The position numbers were made by a program, and so were the translations under genes. This document shows, piece after piece, positions 56,701 through 64,000 of a stretch of 64,000 nt of DNA. The stretch comes from Allolobophora icterica. Its lineage: Eukaryota; Annelida; Clitellata; Crassiclitellata; Lumbricidae. Position 1 is the stretch's first letter, and every line of letters starts with the position of its first letter. The stretch lies in NCBI GenBank assembly GCA_963556255.1, contig OY744611.1, positions 8,650,376 to 8,714,375 on the forward strand. Direction: 5' to 3'. Below the pieces are notes generated by a model, which was not told the DNA's origin, searched no databases, and saw only the letters and a list, made by a program, of their open reading frames with translations.

Positions 56701-59700
56701 CGCCGGGATGCATCATTTCCAGACGGTTGCCATTTATTTGGCGCTAGAGTTTCGGCGTACAATTGGATTTACTGTGCAAAATTGGACCACATTTGAAAAG
56801 GACTAGATTAGCTGGATAGCTACCATCGTCTGGTTTGCGCTTTGGACATCGTGATTACGGAGCTATAAAAGTAATTAAATTAAATCTATTCTATGCAAGC
56901 CTTATTGAAGCATAATTATGTATATTTGTTAGTCTTCATTTACGGCCTAGAGCATTTGGGTAAGGTGTTATCCAAGAACCTGATATATGAAGCATTGAAT
57001 TTTTACCTTTGAACGGGTGTCTTATTTATACAGTTTTTGGCTTAGGCCATTTTGCAGTGCTACGCCTGTATGTATCCTTTCCAGACGCGTGCCATTTATT
57101 TGACGCTAAAGTTTCGGCGTATAATGGGACCACTTTTGAAAGGACTAGCTGGAAAGCTACAATCGTCCGATCTTGCTGCACTTGGGACATCATCGTCACG
57201 GCACTACAAAAGTCAATAAATTAAATCTATTCTATGCAAGTATTACTGAAGCATAATTATGTATAGTTGTTAGTCTTCGTTTATTTTTTATGATTGTTAG
57301 ATGTGTGTCTACACATCGTTCAGAAATTTATGTCCAGTGGTGTACCTGGAGCATTTGGGTAAGGTGTGATCCAATAACCTAATATATGAAGCAATGAATT
57401 TTACCTTTAAACGGGTGTCTAATTTATGCAGCTTTTGGCTTAGCCCATTTCGCAGTGTTACGCCTGTATGTATCCTTTCCAGACGCGTGCCATTTATTTG
57501 ACGCTAAAGTTTCGGCGTATAATGGGACCACTTTTGAAAGGACTAGCTGGAAAGCTACAATCGTCCGATCTTGCTGCACTTTGGACATCATCGTCACGGC
57601 ACTACAAAAGTCAATAAATTAAATCTATTCTATGCAAGTATTACTGAAGCATAATTATGTATAGTTGTTAGTCTTCGTTTATTTTTTATCATTGCTAGTT
57701 GTGTGTCTATACATCATTCAGATGCGAAGTGTAGGGTCTAGTACATTTGGATCAGGTGTGACCCAAAAACGTAGTAAATGCAGCAATGGATTTAACCTAC
57801 GAACTTTGCTACTGAAACTGTAAGAAGGATTTTTTGCTATCATTGTCACTGTCCTTTGATGTCGTAAGATAACGCTTAACTGTTGCGAACTATGTATATG
57901 TTTATGGGAACGCCGGGATGCATCATTTCCAGAGGGTTGCCATTTATTTAGCGCTAGAGTTTCGGCGTACAATTGGATTTACTGTGCAAAATTGGACCAC
58001 ATTTGAAAAGGACTAGATTAGCTGGATAGCTACCATCGTCTGGTTTGCGCTTTGGACATCGTGATTACGGAGCTATAAAAGTAATTAAATTAAATCTATT
58101 CTATGCAAGCCTTATTGAAGCATAATTATGTATATTTGTTGGTCTTCATTTATTTTTTATCATTGCTAGATGTGTGTCTACACATCGTTCAGAAATTTAT
58201 GTCCTGTGTACGGCCTAGAGCATTTGGGTAATGTGTTATCCAAGAACCTGATATATGAAGCATTGAATTTTTACCTTTGAACGGGTGTCTTATTTATACA
58301 GTTTTTGGCTTAGGCCATTTCGCAGTGCTACGCCTGTATGTATCCTTTCCAGACGCGTGCCATTTATTTGACGCTAGAGTTTCGGCGTTTAATGGGATCC
58401 ACTGTAAGCTTACATATTCGGACCACTTTGGAAAGGACTAGATTAGCTGGATAGCTACCGTCGTCTGATTTGCGCCTTGGCCATCGTGATTTCGGGGCAA
58501 TAAAAGTAATTCAATTAAATCTATTCTATGCAAGCCTTATTGAAGTATAATTATGTATATTTTTTAGTCTTCATTTATTTTTTATGATTGTTAGATGTGT
58601 GTCTACACATCGTTCAGAAATTTATGTCCAGTGGTGTACCTGGAGCATTTGGGTAAGGTGTGATCCAATAACCTAATATATGAAGCAATGAATTTTACCT
58701 TTAAACGGGTGTCTAATTTATGCAGCTTTTGGTTTAGCCCATTTCGCAGTGTTACGCCTGTATGCATCCTTTACAGACGCGTGCCATTTATTTTGACGCT
58801 AAAGTTTCGGCGTTTAATGGGATTTATTGTATAGATTAGGACCGCTTTTGAAAGGACTAGCGTCCGATTTTGCTGCAATTTGGACATCATCGTCACGGCA
58901 CTACAAAAGTCAATAAATTAAATCTATTCTATGCAAGTATTACTGAAGCATAATTGTGTATATTTGTTAGTCTTCGTTTATTTTTTATCATTGCTAGTTG
59001 TGTGTCTATACATCATTCAGATGCGAAGTGTATGGTCTAGTACATAACGATCAGATGTGACCCAAAAACGCAGTAAATGCAGCAATGGATTTAACCTATG
59101 AACTTAGTTACTGAAACTGTAAGAAGAATTTTTTGCTATCATTGTCACTGTCCTTTGATGTCGTAAGATAACGCTTAACTGTTGCGAACTATGTATATGT
59201 TTATGGGAACGCCGGGATGCATCATTTCCAGACGGTTGCCATTTATTTGGCGCTAGAGTTTCGGCGTACAATTGGATTTACTGTGCAAAATTGGACCACA
59301 TTTGAAAAGGACTAGATTAGCTGGATAGCTACCATCGTCTGGTTTGCGCTTTGGACATCGTGATTACGGAGCTATAAAAGTAATTAAATTAAATCTATTC
59401 TATGCAAGCCTTATTGAAGCATAATTATGTATATTTGTTAGTCTTCATTTACGGCCTAGAGCATTTGGGTAAGGTGTTATCCAAGAACCTGATATATGAA
59501 GCATTGAATTTTTACCTTTGAACGGGTGTCTTATTTATACAGTTTTTGGCTTAGGCCATTTTGCAGTGCTACGCCTGTATGTATCCTTTCCAGACGCGTG
59601 CCATTTATTTGACGCTAAAGTTTCGGCGTATAATGGGACCACTTTTGAAAGGACTAGCTGGAAAGCTACAATCGTCCGATCTTGCTGCACTTTGGACATC

Positions 59701-62700
59701 ATCGTCACGGCACTACAAAAGTCAATAAATTAAATCTATTCTATGCAAGTATTACTGAAGCATAATTATGTATAGTTGTTAGTCTTCGTTTATTTTTTAT
59801 GATTGTTAGATGTGTGTCTACACATCGTTCAGAAATTTATGTCCAGTGGTGTACCTGGAGCATTTGGGTAAGGTGTGATCCAATAACCTAATATATGAAG
59901 CAATGAATTTTACCTTTAAACGGGTGTCTAATTTATGCAGCTTTTGGCTTAGCCCATTTCGCAGTGTTACGCCTGTATGTATCCTTTCCAGACGCGTGCC
60001 ATTTATTTGACGCTAAAGTTTCGGCGTATAATGGGACCACTTTTGAAAGGACTAGCTGGAAAGCTACAATCGTCCGATCTTGCTGCACTTTGGACATCAT
60101 CGTCACGGCACTACAAAAGTCAATAAATTAAATCTATTCTATGCAAGTATTACTGAAGCATAATTATGTATAGTTGTTAGTCTTCGTTTATTTTTTATGA
60201 TTGTTAGATGTGTGTCTACACATCGTTCAGAAATTTATGTCCAGTGGTTTACCTGGAGCATTTGGGTAAGGTGTGATCCAATAACCTAATATATGAAGCA
60301 ATGAATTTTACCTTTAAACGGGTGTCTAATTTATGCAGCTTTTGGCTTAGCCCATTTCGCAGTGTTACGCCTGTATGTATCCTTTCCAGACGCGTGCCAT
60401 TTATTTGACGCTAAAGTTTCGGCGTATAATGGGACCACTTTTGAAAGGACTAGCTGGAAAGCTACAATCGTCCGATCTTGCTGCACTTTGGACATCATCG
60501 TCACGGCACTACAAAAGTCAATAAATTAAATCTATTCTATGCAAGTATTACTGAAGCATAATTGTGTATATTTGTTAGTCTTCGTTTATTTTTTATCATT
60601 GCTAGTTGTGTGTCTATACATCATTCAGATGCGAAGTGTATGGTCTAGTACATAACGATCAGATGTGACCCAAAAACGCAGTAAATGCAGCAATGGATTT
60701 AACCTATGAACTTAGTTACTGAAACTGTAAGAAGAATTTTTTGCTATCATTGTCACTGTCCTTTGATGTCGTAAGATAACGCTTAACTGTTGCGAACTAT
60801 GTATATGTTTATGGGAACGCCGGGATGCATCATTTCCAGACGGTTGCCATTTATTTGGCGCTAGAGTTTCGGCGTACAATTGGATTTACTGTGCAAAATT
60901 GGACCACATTTGAAAAGGACTAGATTAGCTGGATAGCTACCATCGTCTGGTTTGCGCTTTGGACATCGTGATTACGGAGCTATAAAAGTAATTAAATTAA
61001 ATCTATTCTATGCAAGCCTTATTGAAGCATAATTATGTATATTTGTTAGTCTTCATTTACGGCCTAGAGCATTTGGGTAAGGTGTTATCCAAGAACCTGA
61101 TATATGAAGCATTGAATTTTTACCTTTGAACGGGTGTCTTATTTATACAGTTTTTGGCTTAGGCCATTTTGCAGTGCTACGCCTGTATGTATCCTTTCCA
61201 GACGCGTGCCATTTATTTGACGCTAAAGTTTCGGCGTATAATGGGACCACTTTTGAAAGGACTAGCTGGAAAGCTACAATCGTCCGATCTTGCTGCACTT
61301 GGGACATCATCGTCACGGCACTACAAAAGTCAATAAATTAAATCTATTCTATGCAAGTATTACTGAAGCATAATTATGTATAGTTGTTAGTCTTCGTTTA
61401 TTTTTTATGATTGTTAGATGTGTGTCTACACATCGTTCAGAAATTTATGTCCAGTGGTGTACCTGGAGCATTTGGGTAAGGTGTGATCCAATAACCTAAT
61501 ATATGAAGCAATGAATTTTACCTTTAAACGGGTGTCTAATTTATGCAGCTTTTGGCTTAGCCCATTTCGCAGTGTTACGCCTGTATGTATCCTTTCCAGA
61601 CGCGTGCCATTTATTTGACGCTAAAGTTTCGGCGTATAATGGGACCACTTTTGAAAGGACTAGCTGGAAAGCTACAATCGTCCGATCTTGCTGCACTTTG
61701 GACATCATCGTCACGGCACTACAAAAGTCAATAAATTAAATCTATTCTATGCAAGTATTACTGAAGCATAATTATGTATAGTTGTTAGTCTTCGTTTATT
61801 TTTTATCATTGCTAGTTGTGTGTCTATACATCATTCAGATGCGAAGTGTAGGGTCTAGTACATTTGGATCAGGTGTGACCCAAAAACGTAGTAAATGCAG
61901 CAATGGATTTAACCTACGAACTTTGCTACTGAAACTGTAAGAAGGATTTTTTGCTATCATTGTCACTGTCCTTTGATGTCGTAAGATAACGCTTAACTGT
62001 TGCGAACTATGTATATGTTTATGGGAACGCCGGGATGCATCCTTTCCAGACGGTTGCCATTTATTTGGCGCTAGAGTTTCGGCGTACAATTGGATTTACT
62101 GTGCAAAATTAGACCACATTTGAAAAGGACTAGATTAGCTGGATAGCTACCATGGTCTGACTTGCCCTTTGGACATCGTGATTACGGAACTATAAAAGTA
62201 ATTCAATTAAATCTATTCTATTCAAGCCTTATTGAAGCATAATTATGTATATTTTTTAGTCTCCATTTATTTTTTATCATTGCTAGATGTGTGTCTACAC
62301 ATCATTGAGTAATTGGTGTGGAAGGTATGGTCTGGTTCATTTGGATCAGGTGTGATACAAAAACGTAGTAAATGAAGCAATGGTTTTAACCTATGAACTT
62401 AGATATTGAAACTGTTAGAACGATTTTTTGCTATCACAGCCACTGTCCTTTGATGTCGTAAGATATCGCTTAACTGTTGCAAACTATGTATATGTTTATG
62501 GGAACGCCGGGATGCATCCTTTCCAGACGATTGCCATTTATTTGGCGCTAGAGTTTCGGCGTATAATTGGATTTACTGTGCAAGATTGGACCACATTTGA
62601 AAAGGACTAGATTAGCTGGATAGCTACCGTCGTCTGATTTGCGCTTTGGACATCGTGATTACGGAGCTATAAAAGTAATTAAATTAAATCTATTCTATGC

Positions 62701-64000
62701 AAGCCTTATTGAAGCATAATTATGTATATTTGTTAGTCTTCATTTATTTTTTATCATTGCTAGATGTGTGTCTACACATCGTTCAGAAATTTATGTCCTG
62801 TGTACGGCCTAGAGCATTTGGGTAAGGTGTTATCCAAGAACCTGATATATGAAGCATTGAATTTTTACCTTTGAACGGGTGTCTTATTTATACAGTTTTT
62901 GGCTTAGGCCATTTCGCAGTGCTACGCCTGTATGTATCCTTTCCAGACGCGTGCCATTTATTTGACGCTAGAGTTTCGGCGTTTAATGGGATCCACTGTA
63001 AGCTTACATATTCGGACCACTTTGGAAAGGACTAGATTAGCTGGATAGCTACCGTCGTCTGATTTGCGCCTTGGCCATCGTGATTTCGGGGCAATAAAAG
63101 TAATTCAATTAAATCTATTCTATGCAAGCCTTATTGAAGTATAATTATGTATATTTTTTAGTCTTCATTTATTTTTTATGATTGTTAGACGTGTGTCTAC
63201 ACATCGTTCAGAAATTTATGTCCAGTGGTGTACCTGGAGCATTTGGGTAAGGTGTGATCCAAGAACCTAATATATGAAGCAATGAATTTTACCTTTAAAC
63301 GGGTGTCTAATTTATGCAGCTTTTGGCTTAGCCCATTTCGCAGTGTTACGCCTGTATGTATCCTTTCCAGACGCGTGCCATTTATTTGACGCTAAAGTTT
63401 CGGCGTTTAATGGGACCACTTTTGAAAGGACTAGCTGGAAAGCTACAATCGTCCGAACTTGCTGCACTTTGGACATCATCGTCACGGCACTACAAAAGTC
63501 AATAAATTAAATCTATTCTATGCAAGTATTACTGAAGCATAATTATGTATAGTTGTTAGTCTTCGTTTATTTTTTATCATTGCTAGTTGTGTGTCTATAC
63601 ATCATTCAGATGCGAAGTGTAGGGTCTAGTACATTTGGATCAGGTGTGACCCAAAAACGTAGTAAATGCAGCAATGGATTTAACCTACGAACTTTGCTAC
63701 TGAAACTGTAAGAAGGATTTTTTGCTATCATTGTCACTGTCCTTTGATGTCGTAAGATAACGCTTAACTGTTGCGAACTATGTATATGTTTATGGGAACG
63801 CCGGGATGCATCCTTTCCAGACGGTTGCCATTTATTTGGCGCTAGAGTTTCGGCGTACAATTGGATTTACTGTGCAAAATTAGACCACATTTGAAAAGGA
63901 CTAGATTAGCTGGATACCTACCATGGTCTGACTTGCGCTTTGGACATCGTGATTACGGAGCTATAAAAGTAATTCAATTAAATCTATTCTATTCAAGCCT
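53781..64000 (+). repeat. satellite array, block 3 (runs off the window)
   Basis: A-variant starts at about 54187, 55486, 56696, 57906, 59205, 60812, 62022, 62500 and 63793 give spacings of 1299, 1210, 1210, 1299, 1607, 1210, 478 and 1293 bp. The 3719-bp stretch starting at 54187 is repeated from 57906 with few changes, the second copy having gained one ~397-bp unit. Some units (55740, 56950, 59460, 61070) lack the ~85 bp with the GTGTGTCTACACATC hairpin, which makes the 1210-bp form. A small minus-strand open frame recurs in every A unit but shows no coding features. Confidence 0.95.

Overview
This is animal genomic DNA, not prokaryotic. One gene is split by introns with GT/AG borders, and the rest is AT-rich, packed with simple repeats, LINE, SINE and DNA-transposon remnants, and a large satellite array. 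The LINE fragments end in ATTG or AAT repeats and resemble CR1/L2-like families common in marine invertebrates. I therefore suspect a marine invertebrate, but nothing here fixes the species. No rRNA gene, functional tRNA gene, CRISPR array or bacterial operon is visible.

Layout. (1) 0.4-5.0 kb: exons of a rhodopsin-class, adenosine-receptor-like GPCR, broken by an in-frame stop after TM4. (2) 5-27.6 kb: a graveyard of mobile elements. It holds 5'-truncated LINEs, tRNA-derived SINEs, at least five hAT-type elements or MITEs with 7-8 bp target duplications, a TTA-flanked MITE, a hAT transposase pseudogene, a foldback array with a recurrent AAGATGGCGGC motif, a giant palindrome, an inverted pair of ~700-bp elements, and many micro/minisatellites. 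(3) 27.6-64 kb: a satellite array of ~420-bp monomers in three main variants, organised in ~1.2-1.3 kb higher-order repeats and larger 3.7-kb duplications. Three large insertions interrupt it: a 7.1-kb element (31625-38743) and two almost identical ~5.19-kb TTAA-flanked transposons (43277-48468 and 48586-53780).

The most interesting objects are the twin TTAA transposons. Each has 258-bp terminal inverted repeats and two convergent genes. One is a DDE transposase on the minus strand (candidate triad D283/D349/E496). The other is a small two-exon accessory gene on the plus strand, predicted at 189 aa, with a C-x2-C-x4-C motif and a conserved-looking C-terminal block. A TATA-containing segment just inside each terminus is mirrored at the other end, so both genes may use matching promoters. 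TTAA target duplication and the transposase layout suggest the Kolobok superfamily; this is inference. The two copies differ by one substitution, one 1-bp indel and the length of a TA run (by eye), so they are very recent. They sit 113 bp apart in a single satellite monomer.
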